From assembly GCA_002309615.1 (NCBI GenBank), contig DBXT01000031.1, positions 1 to 36,056 on the forward strand: a DNA stretch of 36,056 nt, given 5' to 3'. How positions within the stretch are numbered: position 1 is the first letter of the stretch; the number at the start of each line of letters is the position of its first letter. Below the pieces are notes generated by a model, which did no database searches, was not told the origin of the DNA, and saw only the letters and a list, made by a program, of their open reading frames with translations. The position numbers and the translations under genes are program-made. This stretch comes from Bacteroidales bacterium UBA1205. Its GTDB lineage: Bacteria; Bacteroidota; Bacteroidia; Bacteroidales; WCHB1-69. Of this stretch, positions 25,816-34,053 are shown piece after piece.

Positions 25816-26823
25816 TTATTTTTTTATCTTACTACGCACATCCAATATATAAGAAGCCATGGCTTCAATACCGTCTTTGTCAAGGAACATGGCTATTTGA
25901 GGCATAGACGGTAACAAGGCCTCGTAAATAACATAAGATTCAAAACAACGGTTATCCAATGCCGACTTTAATACTTTGGTAGCTATTGCCTTTTTGGCCT
26001 CCTTTTGGACAGATGCCATGGTCAGATACGCAGCCACAGCCTCTTTTTCTCCTACAACTATATTATTGTCCATTGCTTCCGCATAACCGGGTTCATATTT
26101 CCATACCGCCTTTGCAAATGCATACGACATCCAATAGTCCTTGTACACTATTCTGACTATGCTCACATCTTCCTCTTCATCGTAATCTTCTGAAAGGGAA
26201 TATATGGGAGTAAAATACCAATCGGTATAATTCTTTTTATTCAAATGGTAAATTGTTGTTAATTGTGTTGTCAAACGGGGATTATTGCGGTTTAACACCT
26301 TGGCGATAGTTATCTCCCTCAATGCCTTGTCCGGATGCCCCAAATGCATATGGGCATTCGCACATGCCCAATGAGCCAAATAATCCAAATAATTGGAGTC
26401 AATGGCCTTTTGATACCAAGAAAGCGCTTCCGAATAGCGTTGCTGATGATAATAGGTGTCGCCGATATAAACCCAAACCTTATAATAGGAAGGATCTGCC
26501 TCCAAGGTTTTCATGTAATTATAGCGTGCCTGCTCCATATTCTGAATTTCGAAAAAAGACTCCGCTATGTCCATATAATAATTTGCACTATCGCTAGGCT
26601 CGTATCTTACTACAACATACGACCCGTCAACCTCTTTTTTATAGAAATCGTTGGTAAGCAGCAATTCCGAATAATCGGTAGGGGTAGGATTGCCCGTTTC
26701 CAGCGAATACCTGATTTCAGAAGCTTCCATTGTTTTAATTATTTCACTCATTGTATGAATGTTTTGTGCCGACATGGTAAGAAAAGCGACACAAAAAAAG
26801 CAGGTGGAAAGGATTGATCTCAT
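25816..26823 (-). CDS. Exported TPR-repeat protein
   Basis: 335 residues from ATG 26823. An in-frame ATG at 26895 exists, but it lies upstream of the promoter and would bury the signal peptide, so 26823 is chosen. The signal peptide MRSILSTCFFCVAFLTMSAQ is cleaved near Ala19-Gln20. TPR-like units occupy about residues 70-180, with SFFEIQNMEQARYNYMK, YYKVWVYIGDTYYHQ and PDKALREITIAKVL. The C-terminal half is less regular, helical, and of unknown type. It is probably a periplasmic protein of unknown role. It heads a unit with dapA and holA. Confidence 0.85.
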   Translation of the reverse strand: MRSILSTCFFCVAFLTMSAQNIHTMSEIIKTMEASEIRYSLETGNPTPTDYSELLLTNDFYKKEVDGSYVVVRYEPSDSANYYMDIAESFFEIQNMEQARYNYMKTLEADPSYYKVWVYIGDTYYHQQRYSEALSWYQKAIDSNYLDYLAHWACANAHMHLGHPDKALREITIAKVLNRNNPRLTTQLTTIYHLNKKNYTDWYFTPIYSLSEDYDEEEDVSIVRIVYKDYWMSYAFAKAVWKYEPGYAEAMDNNIVVGEKEAVAAYLTMASVQKEAKKAIATKVLKSALDNRCFESYVIYEALLPSMPQIAMFLDKDGIEAMASYILDVRSKIKK

Positions 26824-26851
26824 AAAATATACTTTTTTAATATTATATTTG

Positions 26852-26859
26852 CAAAGATA
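26852..26859 (-). promoter_or_regulatory. -7 promoter element for the TPR-dapA-holA unit
   Basis: The minus strand reads TATCTTTG, followed by CA, 29 bp before the ATG at 26823. It lies inside the longer frame that opens at 26895, which supports the shorter start. Confidence 0.6.
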
Positions 26860-26900
26860 ACATTTTTTAATAAGTATTTCAATATAAAATCTCAAAATAA

Positions 26901-26939
26901 AACAAGGGGGTTTTTCTATATGAAATTCCCCCTTTGTTA
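26901..26939 (-). terminator. Rho-independent terminator after kbl
   Basis: AACAAGGGGG (26901-26910) pairs with CCCCCTTTGTT (26929-26939), with one bulged T. Inner TTTC/GAAA pairs close a small loop. On the minus strand it is followed by a TTTTATTTT tract. It lies 20 bp past the kbl stop. Confidence 0.8.
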
Positions 26940-26958
26940 TTTATTCAAAATGAATATT

Positions 26959-28146
26959 TTACTTTAAAATACCCAATTCCTTGCCTATTTTTACGAATGC
27001 ATTGATACATTTATCCAAATGCTCTTTTTCGTGAGCGGCGGATACTTGTACACGTATTCTGGCTTGTCCTTTAGGTACTACAGGATAATAGAATCCGGTT
27101 ACAAATATACCTTCTTCTTGCAATTTGGCGGCAAACTTTTGAGAAAGCGGTGCATCATAAAGCATTACTGCGCATATTGCCGATTGAGACGGTTTGCAAT
27201 CAAAACCTGCTTCTTCCATCTTTTTAATAAAGTAGGAAGTGTTAGCATGTAATTTGTCTTGCAATTCGTTGGTTTCCGACATCATTTCAAACATACGTAT
27301 TCCTGCTGCCACCAAACCCGGAGCCATGGAATTGGAGAATAAATACGGACGTGAACGTTGACGCAACATGTCTATAATTTCTTTTCTTCCTGTGGTAAAG
27401 CCACCCATAGCACCTCCGAATGCTTTACCGAGAGTACCGGTAAGGATTTCCACTTTGCCTCTTAAATTATAATGTTCGGTAACACCTCTACCTGTGCGTC
27501 CTACCACTCCGGCAGAATGACTTTCGTCAACCATTACCATTGCATTATATTTTTGAGCCAATTCGTATATTTTATCCAAAGGACATACATTGCCGTCCAT
27601 AGAAAATACACCATCGGTAACTATCAAACGGAAACGACATGATTGTGCATCTTGAAGTTGTTTCTCCAAATCTGCCATATCGGCATTGGCATAACGGAAA
27701 CGTTGTGCTTTGCACAAACGAACACCGTCTATAATGGATGCATGATTCAAAGCATCGGAAATAATGGCATCTTCGGGCCCTAAAAGCGGTTCAAACACAC
27801 CACCGTTTGCATCAAAGCATGCTGCATACAATATGGTATCTTCCGTACCGAAGAATTCGGCTATTTTGGCTTCCAATTGTTTGTGCAAATCTTGACATCC
27901 GCAAATAAAACGCACCGAAGCCATACCAAAACCTCTTGCATCCATACCTTTTTTGGCAGCCTCTATCAATTGAGGATTGTCGGCTAATCCTAAATAATTG
28001 TTAGCACAAAAATTTAAGCATTTTTTGCCTTTCACCATGATTTCGGCACCTTGTGCACTTTCTATAATACGCTCGTTTTTATACAATCCGTCAGCTTCTA
28101 TCTGAGCCAACTCCTGCTGTAAATGTTTTTGAAAATCTATATACAT
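26959..28146 (-). CDS. kbl: Glycine C-acetyltransferase (2-amino-3-ketobutyrate CoA ligase)
   Basis: 395 residues, the family length. It cleaves 2-amino-3-ketobutyrate with CoA to glycine and acetyl-CoA in threonine degradation, using pyridoxal phosphate. Visible motifs are NFCANNYLGLA at about 45-55, the cofactor aspartate in MVDESHSAG (Asp207), and the Schiff-base Lys241 in GTLGKAFGG. It belongs to the alpha-oxoamine synthase family. Related members (KAS-type, BioF, SPT) are possible, but the sequence reads as Kbl throughout. A threonine dehydrogenase gene, often its neighbour, is not present in the window. The gene is a single-gene unit with its own -7 box and terminator. Confidence 0.93.
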   Translation of the reverse strand: MYIDFQKHLQQELAQIEADGLYKNERIIESAQGAEIMVKGKKCLNFCANNYLGLADNPQLIEAAKKGMDARGFGMASVRFICGCQDLHKQLEAKIAEFFGTEDTILYAACFDANGGVFEPLLGPEDAIISDALNHASIIDGVRLCKAQRFRYANADMADLEKQLQDAQSCRFRLIVTDGVFSMDGNVCPLDKIYELAQKYNAMVMVDESHSAGVVGRTGRGVTEHYNLRGKVEILTGTLGKAFGGAMGGFTTGRKEIIDMLRQRSRPYLFSNSMAPGLVAAGIRMFEMMSETNELQDKLHANTSYFIKKMEEAGFDCKPSQSAICAVMLYDAPLSQKFAAKLQEEGIFVTGFYYPVVPKGQARIRVQVSAAHEKEHLDKCINAFVKIGKELGILK

Positions 28147-28187
28147 AGTTAATATTTTTTATAATGTGTCAAATAAATTTTAATTTG

Positions 28188-28195
28188 CAAATATA
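28188..28195 (-). promoter_or_regulatory. -7 promoter element for kbl
   Basis: The minus strand reads TATATTTG, followed by CA, 42 bp before the kbl ATG. Confidence 0.6.
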
Positions 28196-28230
28196 CTAAT
28201 TTTTCTACTTTTATTTTTTTGTTCTCAAAA

Positions 28231-29370
28231 TTATTTTTCATCTAAATTTTTGCGTTCCCTATTAGAGATATCATATATCGTTTCCACTGGCTCTTCATAA
28301 GCCTTATGAATGGCATAATTTCTCCATTTTTCCAACACCGTTGACATATCTTTCGGCAATTCGGAATCGAAAAACATTTCTTTGCCCGTTGCCGGATGAA
28401 TAAAACCCAAACATTTGGCATGCAAAGCATGACGAGGCATGATAGAAAAACAATTCTGTACAAATTGTTTATACTTGGTAAATGTGGTGCCTTTAAGAAT
28501 TTTATCTCCACCGTAAGTGGCATCGTTAAACAAAGGATGACCTATATAACGCATGTGAACCCTTATTTGATGCGTACGTCCGGTTTCCAGGGTGCATTCC
28601 ACAAGAGTCACATAACCGAACCGCTCCAACACCTTCCAGTGTGTTACTGCATGTTTTCCGTAACTGCCGTCCGGAAACACATCCATACATTTTCTATCTT
28701 TGATGCTTCTGCCTACATGTCCTGTTATGGTTCCTTCATCTTCGGCAAAATCGCCCCACACCAAAGCTTGATACCTGCGAGTGACATTATGTTCAAAAAA
28801 TTGTGCCGCCAGTTTGGCTTGTGCATACTCGTTTTTGGCCACTATCATTATTCCTGATGTGTTTTTGTCTATTCTGTGCACCAAATAGGGACCCGTTTCT
28901 ACCTTATCGGTAGATTGATTTAAATGATATGTAACAGCATTGACCAATGTGCCGGTATAATTGCCATAGGCCGGATGCACCACCATACCCGCTTCTTTAT
29001 TGATAAGCAAAACATCATCATCTTCATATACTATATTCAATGGTATGTTTTCAGGAATAATCTCTATTTCTCTCGGCGGATACGACAACACTATGGATAT
29101 CTCGTCAAAAGGCTTTACCTTATAATTTTGCTTTACCGGTTGCCCGTTTACCAATATATTGCCCGCCATGGAAGCTTGTTTGATTTTATTGCGGGAGGTA
29201 TGTGCCAACATACCGTTAAGAAATTTATCTATACGTAAAATAGTTTGTCCCTTATCCGCCACTATATGAAAATGTTCATACATTTCATCACCGCCCTCTT
29301 CTCCTGAAGAGGCTTCTGCTGGCAAGGACTCTAATTCTTCCGGATTTTGATTCAGCTCGTCTGTCTGCAT
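28231..29370 (-). CDS. RluA family pseudouridine synthase (RluD-like)
   Basis: 379 residues. It isomerises uridines in rRNA. An S4 RNA-binding domain covers about residues 44-105 (LRIDKFLNGMLAHTSRNKIKQ). The catalytic domain has the invariant Asp168 in HRIDKNTSG, then GRTHQIRVHM, the other family signature. The order S4 plus catalytic domain matches RluD, but the substrate position in 23S rRNA cannot be fixed, so no symbol is given. The first 30 residues are an acidic extension outside the family core. It is the last gene of the der unit and starts 2 bp after the exonuclease stop. Confidence 0.92.
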   Translation of the reverse strand: MQTDELNQNPEELESLPAEASSGEEGGDEMYEHFHIVADKGQTILRIDKFLNGMLAHTSRNKIKQASMAGNILVNGQPVKQNYKVKPFDEISIVLSYPPREIEIIPENIPLNIVYEDDDVLLINKEAGMVVHPAYGNYTGTLVNAVTYHLNQSTDKVETGPYLVHRIDKNTSGIMIVAKNEYAQAKLAAQFFEHNVTRRYQALVWGDFAEDEGTITGHVGRSIKDRKCMDVFPDGSYGKHAVTHWKVLERFGYVTLVECTLETGRTHQIRVHMRYIGHPLFNDATYGGDKILKGTTFTKYKQFVQNCFSIMPRHALHAKCLGFIHPATGKEMFFDSELPKDMSTVLEKWRNYAIHKAYEEPVETIYDISNRERKNLDEK

Positions 29371-29372
29371 AA

Positions 29373-30209
29373 CTATCGGCTTAAACGACTATTCAACTTT
29401 TTAAGTTTTTCATCATTATATATTCTCGTAATTATCTTCTTGGTATACAACGGGAAGTCGGATTTCATCATCCAATCGTAATAAGAAGGCTCTACATTGA
29501 ATACATCTCTTACCGATTTACCCTTGTGCTTGCCGAAATTCAACACTTCCACATCGTTTTCGTTGAACACTATATGACCGGCAAAATCCACATTTCGTCC
29601 TACTGCCGAAAATGCAGCTAAAGCTGCCACATCGTTTTTAACAGGGCAAATACCTGCTTCTCTTTCTTTATCATCCCACGAAAGCACGCCTTCGTATTTT
29701 TCTATTTGTGCTTCCAGCACCCTATAGGTGGCCATGGTATCTGCATCTGCACTATGTGCATTTTCTATATCACTACCGCAATAGAAACGATGCGCTGCCC
29801 TAAGCGTTCGAGGCTCCATCTTGTGGAATATGTTTTGTACATCCACCGTTTTCACTCCTCTAAGATCCAAGTCTGCATCTATTCTCAAAAACTCTTCTAC
29901 CAATAATGGTAAATCGTATTTGAGTATATTGTATCCTGCCAAATCGCATCCGCGAATGAATTCGGCTATATTATGCGATACTTGCTTGAATGTGGGAGCA
30001 TCTTTTACATCTTTATCATATATGCCGTGTATTTCTGACACTTGCTCCGGAATGTGCATTTCGGGATTGATAAGGGTGGTATATGTTTTATCACTGCCGT
30101 CCGGCATAACTTTATAAAAACATATCTGCACTATTTTATCTGTTCCTATGTTTAATCCCGTGGATTCTATATCAAAAAAAACGAGCGGTTTGTTTAATTT
30201 TAATTTCAT
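29373..30209 (-). CDS. DnaQ-like 3'-5' exonuclease with C-terminal FGKHKGK domain
   Basis: 278 residues. It is a DEDDh exonuclease: Asp13 and Glu15 in FFDIESTG, the middle Asp99 in NILKYDLP, and His152/Asp157 in the HSADADT motif are all present. After the nuclease domain (about 1-175) comes a linker and then a short module from about 220, with LNFGKHKGKSVRDV and a YYDWMMKSDFP helix, known from exonuclease X-like proteins and probably involved in nucleic acid contact. It is shorter than polymerase III epsilon fusions. The substrate (DNA or RNA) is not fixed. It lies between the lipid kinase and the pseudouridine synthase genes in the der unit. Confidence 0.9.
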   Translation of the reverse strand: MKLKLNKPLVFFDIESTGLNIGTDKIVQICFYKVMPDGSDKTYTTLINPEMHIPEQVSEIHGIYDKDVKDAPTFKQVSHNIAEFIRGCDLAGYNILKYDLPLLVEEFLRIDADLDLRGVKTVDVQNIFHKMEPRTLRAAHRFYCGSDIENAHSADADTMATYRVLEAQIEKYEGVLSWDDKEREAGICPVKNDVAALAAFSAVGRNVDFAGHIVFNENDVEVLNFGKHKGKSVRDVFNVEPSYYDWMMKSDFPLYTKKIITRIYNDEKLKKLNSRLSR

Positions 30210-30226
30210 ATTATTAGTTTTATCGG

Positions 30227-31120
30227 TTAAATTATTCTCGGTGTTATTATATGCAAACTGTCAGGAAGTACTTTTACGTGTATTGTTTCTTGTCTTTCAA
30301 TGGGGTCACCATCAATATGACACGATTGCAATGCTTTGTTTTTTTCATACAACACGCACTCCTGCACTTTATAAATTTGTTCTGCCCACTTGAGTTTGTC
30401 CAGTTGCCCTGCCAAAAGAAGGCATACTCTGCCCAACAAAGTGAGAAAAGGCGGTTTTTTAACCGCACAAATATCGGCTTTGCCGTCTTGTAAAGAAGCT
30501 TTAGCGGATATTTTAACATTGTAGCCCCATTGGGAAGAATTGGCAATGCTTATCATCAACACTTTCACTTCTTTGCTTCCTATTTGAGGCGATTGAATAA
30601 TATAATGATGCGGCTTAAAAACAAAATATGTTTTCAATATAAATTTTAAATACGACAAAAAACCACGTTTGTGAGTATGGTCAAATTGCTCCGCCACTAT
30701 TGCATCAAACCCTATTCCCGCCATGCTCACACATATATGATTGTTTACCGATAGCGTATCAATCGTCTCCACATGTGTTTGATTGATGATGTATATGGAT
30801 TTTTTTAATGAGGCCGGTATATGCAAGTGATGAGCCAAGCCATTGCCGCTTCCCACAGGAACAATGGCCATTATCACAGATGTGTTTACCAATGCCCTTG
30901 CCACTTCGTTGATGGTTCCGTCTCCACCGACGGCAACAACTATATCGGCACCTTCTTGCACCGCTTGTGAAACTAATTCTACAGCATGTCCTCTATGTCG
31001 GGTGTAGAAAATGGTATGTTGAAATTTGGTATTGTCCAAATATTGCCCTACCTTATCTTCCAATTGTTTGTATTTACCCTTTCCTGAATGAGGATTTACT
31101 ATAAAATATACTCGCTTCAT
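30227..31120 (-). CDS. Diacylglycerol kinase family lipid kinase (YegS/DgkB-like)
   Basis: 297 residues from ATG 31120-31118. A longer frame from 31177 overlaps der and has no family match, whereas MKRVYFIVNPHSGKGK at 31120 is the normal N-terminus. The nucleotide-binding motif GGDGTINEVA lies at about 65-74, and VPVGSGNGLAHHL follows. It phosphorylates a lipid substrate (diacylglycerol or a sphingoid-like base); which one is not known. It is cytoplasmic or peripheral, with no membrane segment. It starts 1 bp after the der stop. Confidence 0.9.
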   Translation of the reverse strand: MKRVYFIVNPHSGKGKYKQLEDKVGQYLDNTKFQHTIFYTRHRGHAVELVSQAVQEGADIVVAVGGDGTINEVARALVNTSVIMAIVPVGSGNGLAHHLHIPASLKKSIYIINQTHVETIDTLSVNNHICVSMAGIGFDAIVAEQFDHTHKRGFLSYLKFILKTYFVFKPHHYIIQSPQIGSKEVKVLMISIANSSQWGYNVKISAKASLQDGKADICAVKKPPFLTLLGRVCLLLAGQLDKLKWAEQIYKVQECVLYEKNKALQSCHIDGDPIERQETIHVKVLPDSLHIITPRII

Positions 31121-31121
31121 T

Positions 31122-32426
31122 TTATTTCTTTCTAAAATATATCTCCATAGGAGCACCTGAGAAATCCCAGTTTTCACGAATTTTGTTTTCCAAAAAACGT
31201 TGGTAAGATTCTCTTACGTACTGCGGTAAATTACAGAAAAAGGCAAAGCTGGGCGTAGCGGTCGGCAATTGTGTAACATATTTTATACGCACCACCTTGT
31301 CTTTTTGAATGGGGGGAGGATTATATGAGATAATATCCAACATTACATCGTTGAGCTGTGATGTAGGTATTTTTCTATTGCAATTTTGATATACGGCTAT
31401 AGCCGTTTCCAACACTTTGAATATTCTTTGCTTATTGATAACAGAGGTGAAGATGATGGGCACATCGTTATCGGGTGCTAATTTTTTCCTGATAATTTCT
31501 TCATATTGTAAATGAGTGTTGGCATCTTTTTCCACCAAATCCCATTTGTTCACCACCAGCACCAGTCCTTTTTTGTTGCGTTGTGCCAAAGAAATAATAT
31601 TCAAATCCTGAGCCTCAAAACCATTGGTGGCATCTATCATCGCTATGCACACATCACTATGTTCTATAGCTCTGATGGTTCGCATGACGGAATAAAATTC
31701 CAAGTCTTCTTCTACGTTTTTCTTTTTTCTCAATCCTGCAGTATCCACTAAATAAAAATCAAAGCCGAAACCTTTATAGCGGGAATAAATGGAATCGCGA
31801 GTGGTACCTGCCAATGGGGTGACAATATTGCGTTCTTTACCCAAAAAAGCATTCACTATAGACGATTTTCCCACATTGGGCCTGCCGATGACGGTGATTT
31901 TCGGCAAATTTTCCTCCAATTGCTCTTCTTCAGCCGAAAAATGTTTTACCACATCATCTAACAAATCGCCTGTTCCGCTACCTGAAATGGCTGATATGGC
32001 ATATAATTTTTCCACTCCCAAACTATAAAACTCCATTTGGTCGGAATAATTAGCAGGTGAGTCTATTTTGTTCACCACCACAAACACCGGTTTGTTACAC
32101 GGACGCAGCAATTGGGCTATTTCATCATCCAAACTGGTAAGTCCTTCCCTGCCATCCAATAGAAATAATATTGCATCAGCTTCTTCTATGGCTAAATTTA
32201 CCTGCTTGCATATTTCTACTTCGTAAATATCATCGGAATTCAATACATACCCTCCTGTGTCTATCACCGAGAATTCTATTCCGTTCCAATAGGCTTTACC
32301 ATAATTTCTATCCCTTGTAACACCTGAAGTAGCATCTACTATTGCAGCTCTTGACTGCGTTAAACGGTTAAACAAAGTGGATTTGCCTGTGTTGGGTCTG
32401 CCTACCAATGCTAAGGTGTTCTTCAT
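31122..32426 (-). CDS. der: Ribosome-associated GTPase Der
   Basis: 434 residues with two tandem G domains and a C-terminal KH-like domain, the diagnostic Der architecture. The first P-loop is GRPNTGKST at 9-17, with DTGG at about 56-59 and NKID at about 119-122. The second is GRPNVGKSS at about 181-189, with DTAG and NKWD. The C-terminal ~90 residues contain PPPIQKDKVVRIKYVTQ typical of the KH domain. Der assists 50S subunit assembly and is essential in most bacteria. It is the first gene of a four-gene unit (der, lipid kinase, exonuclease, pseudouridine synthase) whose -7 box is 70 bp upstream. Confidence 0.96.
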   Translation of the reverse strand: MKNTLALVGRPNTGKSTLFNRLTQSRAAIVDATSGVTRDRNYGKAYWNGIEFSVIDTGGYVLNSDDIYEVEICKQVNLAIEEADAILFLLDGREGLTSLDDEIAQLLRPCNKPVFVVVNKIDSPANYSDQMEFYSLGVEKLYAISAISGSGTGDLLDDVVKHFSAEEEQLEENLPKITVIGRPNVGKSSIVNAFLGKERNIVTPLAGTTRDSIYSRYKGFGFDFYLVDTAGLRKKKNVEEDLEFYSVMRTIRAIEHSDVCIAMIDATNGFEAQDLNIISLAQRNKKGLVLVVNKWDLVEKDANTHLQYEEIIRKKLAPDNDVPIIFTSVINKQRIFKVLETAIAVYQNCNRKIPTSQLNDVMLDIISYNPPPIQKDKVVRIKYVTQLPTATPSFAFFCNLPQYVRESYQRFLENKIRENWDFSGAPMEIYFRKK

Positions 32427-32452
32427 ATCTTATTCTTTTGCTTTTATACTAA

Positions 32453-32467
32453 AAAAGAGAAATTCTC
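32453..32467 (-). promoter_or_regulatory. Hairpin in the der 5' leader, possible attenuator
   Basis: AAGAGA and TCTCTT flank a 3-base loop. On the minus strand they are followed by TTTTTT. It lies between the der -7 box (32496-32503) and the ATG at 32426, so it would be in the transcript leader. It could be a weak terminator/attenuator or chance. Confidence 0.3.
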
Positions 32468-32495
32468 TTATTCGGACTACTTTTCCGCCAAATTG

Positions 32496-32503
32496 CAAAA
32501 ATA
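32496..32503 (-). promoter_or_regulatory. -7 promoter element for the der unit
   Basis: The minus strand reads TATTTTTG, followed by CA, 70 bp before the der ATG. It lies downstream of the terminator hairpins of the SUMF-like gene. Confidence 0.55.
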
Positions 32504-32582
32504 CCACTTTTTTTAATATTGCTTGTTCTTACCTGCCCTTTGCATAAATTTATTTTGAACGCTTATAAAAACAAATAAACAA

Positions 32583-32608
32583 AAACACCTGCCTTGAGGC
32601 TGGTGTTT
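32583..32608 (-). terminator. Rho-independent terminator after the SUMF-like gene
   Basis: AAACACC (32583-32589) pairs with GGTGTTT (32602-32608). A T-T mismatch follows, then GCC/GGC around the loop TTGA. The minus strand continues into a T-rich tract (TTTGTTTATTTG). It lies 32 bp past the SUMF-like stop. Confidence 0.7.
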
Positions 32609-32616
32609 AAAAAATA

Positions 32617-32636
32617 AAGAGAATTTCTATTCTCTT
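32617..32636 (-). terminator. Second hairpin directly after the SUMF-like gene
   Basis: AAGAGAA (32617-32623) pairs with TTCTCTT (32630-32636) around a 6-base loop. The minus strand continues into TTTATTTTTT. It begins 4 bp past the stop codon. With the hairpin at 32583-32608 it makes a tandem terminator. Confidence 0.5.
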
Positions 32637-32639
32637 GTA

Positions 32640-33338
32640 TTATCTGTTCTTTATTTTTTCCACTTTCAAACGAAAACCTATAGGTTCTGTTGCCGAGAGG
32701 ATGCTTTTAAATTGCAACGTTACATTATTGCCTCCGTCTATTATCATATCACCGCCGGACAAATATTCAGCAACATTGTCTGTCAAACCGTAAATATGAC
32801 GTCCTCTTTTGGTTTGTTGCAAAGAGGAAAGTGCCTTTCTTTGAGTGATTGTTGCATATTTTACCGCCGATTCATAATCTTTTTCAGCAGGTATGGAATA
32901 CACAAAAGTATATTTTTTATTCGGTTTGTGCATGCTTTCTTTCCATTTACAATATGCCTCAGCCTGGCTATAAGATATACCTATCATAGGTAACATGGAT
33001 TGCAATTGATTTATATAATCGGGACATTTTTCCATATATGCAAAGCAAAAATGATACTCTGACAAAAACAATGCCGTATCGGGAATCAAAACCTTATACT
33101 TATCAGAATCCTTCCCGTATTCTTTTCCTGCCATATACAAAAAGAAACTATAATCGCTCACCCTGATTTCTTCATTGTACAAATAAGTTTTACCATACTT
33201 GTTGGCATCTATCAGACGATATTTTTGCGTATCTTTTGATACGATAGTTTTGCCCTTGCTTTGAGCGGAAACCTCTAAAGATATGCTTATGTTAAGACAC
33301 AAAAATCCAATCCAAATGAACTGTTTCATCATCTTCAA
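32640..33338 (-). CDS. SUMF1/GldK-like exported protein
   Basis: 232 residues with a signal peptide cleaved near EVSAQ (about 26). The mature part follows the formylglycine-generating-enzyme fold order: an EEIRVSDYSFFLY opening strand, then PMIGISYSQAEAYCKWK (the usual P-V-x-VSW-xx-A-xx-YC-x-W block), YSIPAEKDYESA, GLTDNVAEYLSGG (normally G-NVWEW) and a final IGFRLKVE. The catalytic cysteine pair is not recognisable, so it is probably structural, as in GldK/PorK and GldJ of the type IX secretion machine. It is shorter than those and lacks a lipobox. Its first 47 bases overlap the upstream 187-residue gene in another frame. Confidence 0.78.
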   Translation of the reverse strand: MKMMKQFIWIGFLCLNISISLEVSAQSKGKTIVSKDTQKYRLIDANKYGKTYLYNEEIRVSDYSFFLYMAGKEYGKDSDKYKVLIPDTALFLSEYHFCFAYMEKCPDYINQLQSMLPMIGISYSQAEAYCKWKESMHKPNKKYTFVYSIPAEKDYESAVKYATITQRKALSSLQQTKRGRHIYGLTDNVAEYLSGGDMIIDGGNNVTLQFKSILSATEPIGFRLKVEKIKNR

Positions 33339-33855
33339 TAATTTTGGTTATGTCTATTGTTATCCAATTTTTACTGAGTATTAAATTGCATTGGACTTCT
33401 GTTAGGTTATGTATTTGCATAATTTCAAGCATAGAATTACCTCCCAAGTAAACATCCCACGTTTTTAATTTAGCTCTTAATAACTCATAATTTTGTGATA
33501 GGGACGAATCATAAAAGCACAATCCTGCTATCCAAGCCAACTCGTTTTCTGATATATCATTTGTTGTAAAATGATGAAATGCTTGTGTCCATGGATTAAT
33601 AATATCAAATCCTCTTAAAACACCATTTTCTATAGAAGCATTAATTTGAGGAGGTGTTATAATAGTTTCTATATTCGTCCCCGAAGGTAAACTTCCGTTA
33701 GAAATTGATTCACAAGTAAATTGATTGGATGCTCGTTTGGCATCTCTTTTGGTTTCTTCAACACATCCTGCAACCCATTGCCCATCACAATAAACATCCC
33801 ATTTCCAACTACCATCACTTAATCTATGTATTCTTACTACTCTTTGCACTGACAT
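33292..33855 (-). CDS. Hypothetical protein, 187 residues, unknown family
   Basis: No signal peptide, no membrane segment and no family that I recognise. The N-terminal ~45 residues (VVRIHRLSDGSWKWDVYCDG, then EETKRDAKRASNQF) look like a small beta hairpin followed by a basic helix. The rest is acidic and ends in TVHLDWIFVS. The DNA appears more AT-rich than the neighbouring housekeeping genes. It overlaps the SUMF-like gene by 47 bp, an unusually long overlap, so the real end of one or the start of the other may differ. It has its own -7 box and lies beside a transposase remnant, which suggests acquisition. Confidence 0.65.
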   Translation of the reverse strand: MSVQRVVRIHRLSDGSWKWDVYCDGQWVAGCVEETKRDAKRASNQFTCESISNGSLPSGTNIETIITPPQINASIENGVLRGFDIINPWTQAFHHFTTNDISENELAWIAGLCFYDSSLSQNYELLRAKLKTWDVYLGGNSMLEIMQIHNLTEVQCNLILSKNWITIDITKIIEDDETVHLDWIFVS

Positions 33856-34053
33856 AAGGCAACCTCTAATTTTTACTGATTTTTCCTTTCATCGCAGTTT
33901 TGGACAACCGAGGTCGCATTAGAACTATCCAAATCACAACAAAAGGGTTATTTTTCAATTTGCAAAGTTAATCAAAATTTTAATACAAATCCTCCTTCCT
34001 TCTATTTTTTTATTATATTATATGTCAATAAGTTATACTCATAATGCTTATGA
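33856..34053. other. Intergenic DNA between the orphan gene and the transposase remnant
   Basis: AT-rich, with no open frame of note. Apart from the -7 box at 33963-33970 I see no gene, no RNA and no clear terminal inverted repeat of an insertion sequence, although the left end of the degraded element should lie here. Together with the remnant and the MORN promoter region it forms a 477-bp stretch (33856-34332) without an intact gene. Confidence 0.6.
33963..33970 (-). promoter_or_regulatory. -7 promoter element for the 187-residue orphan gene
   Basis: The minus strand reads TAACTTTG, followed by CA, 108 bp before the ATG at 33855. The long leader is unusual for this window. Confidence 0.45.

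Noticed and set aside
26824..26895. Longer start for the exported TPR protein
   Set aside because: It would bury the signal peptide 24 residues inside the protein and begin upstream of the -7 box at 26852-26859.
31121..31177. Longer start for the lipid kinase, overlapping der
   Set aside because: The extra residues are only der C-terminal DNA in another frame; the family N-terminus begins at 31120.
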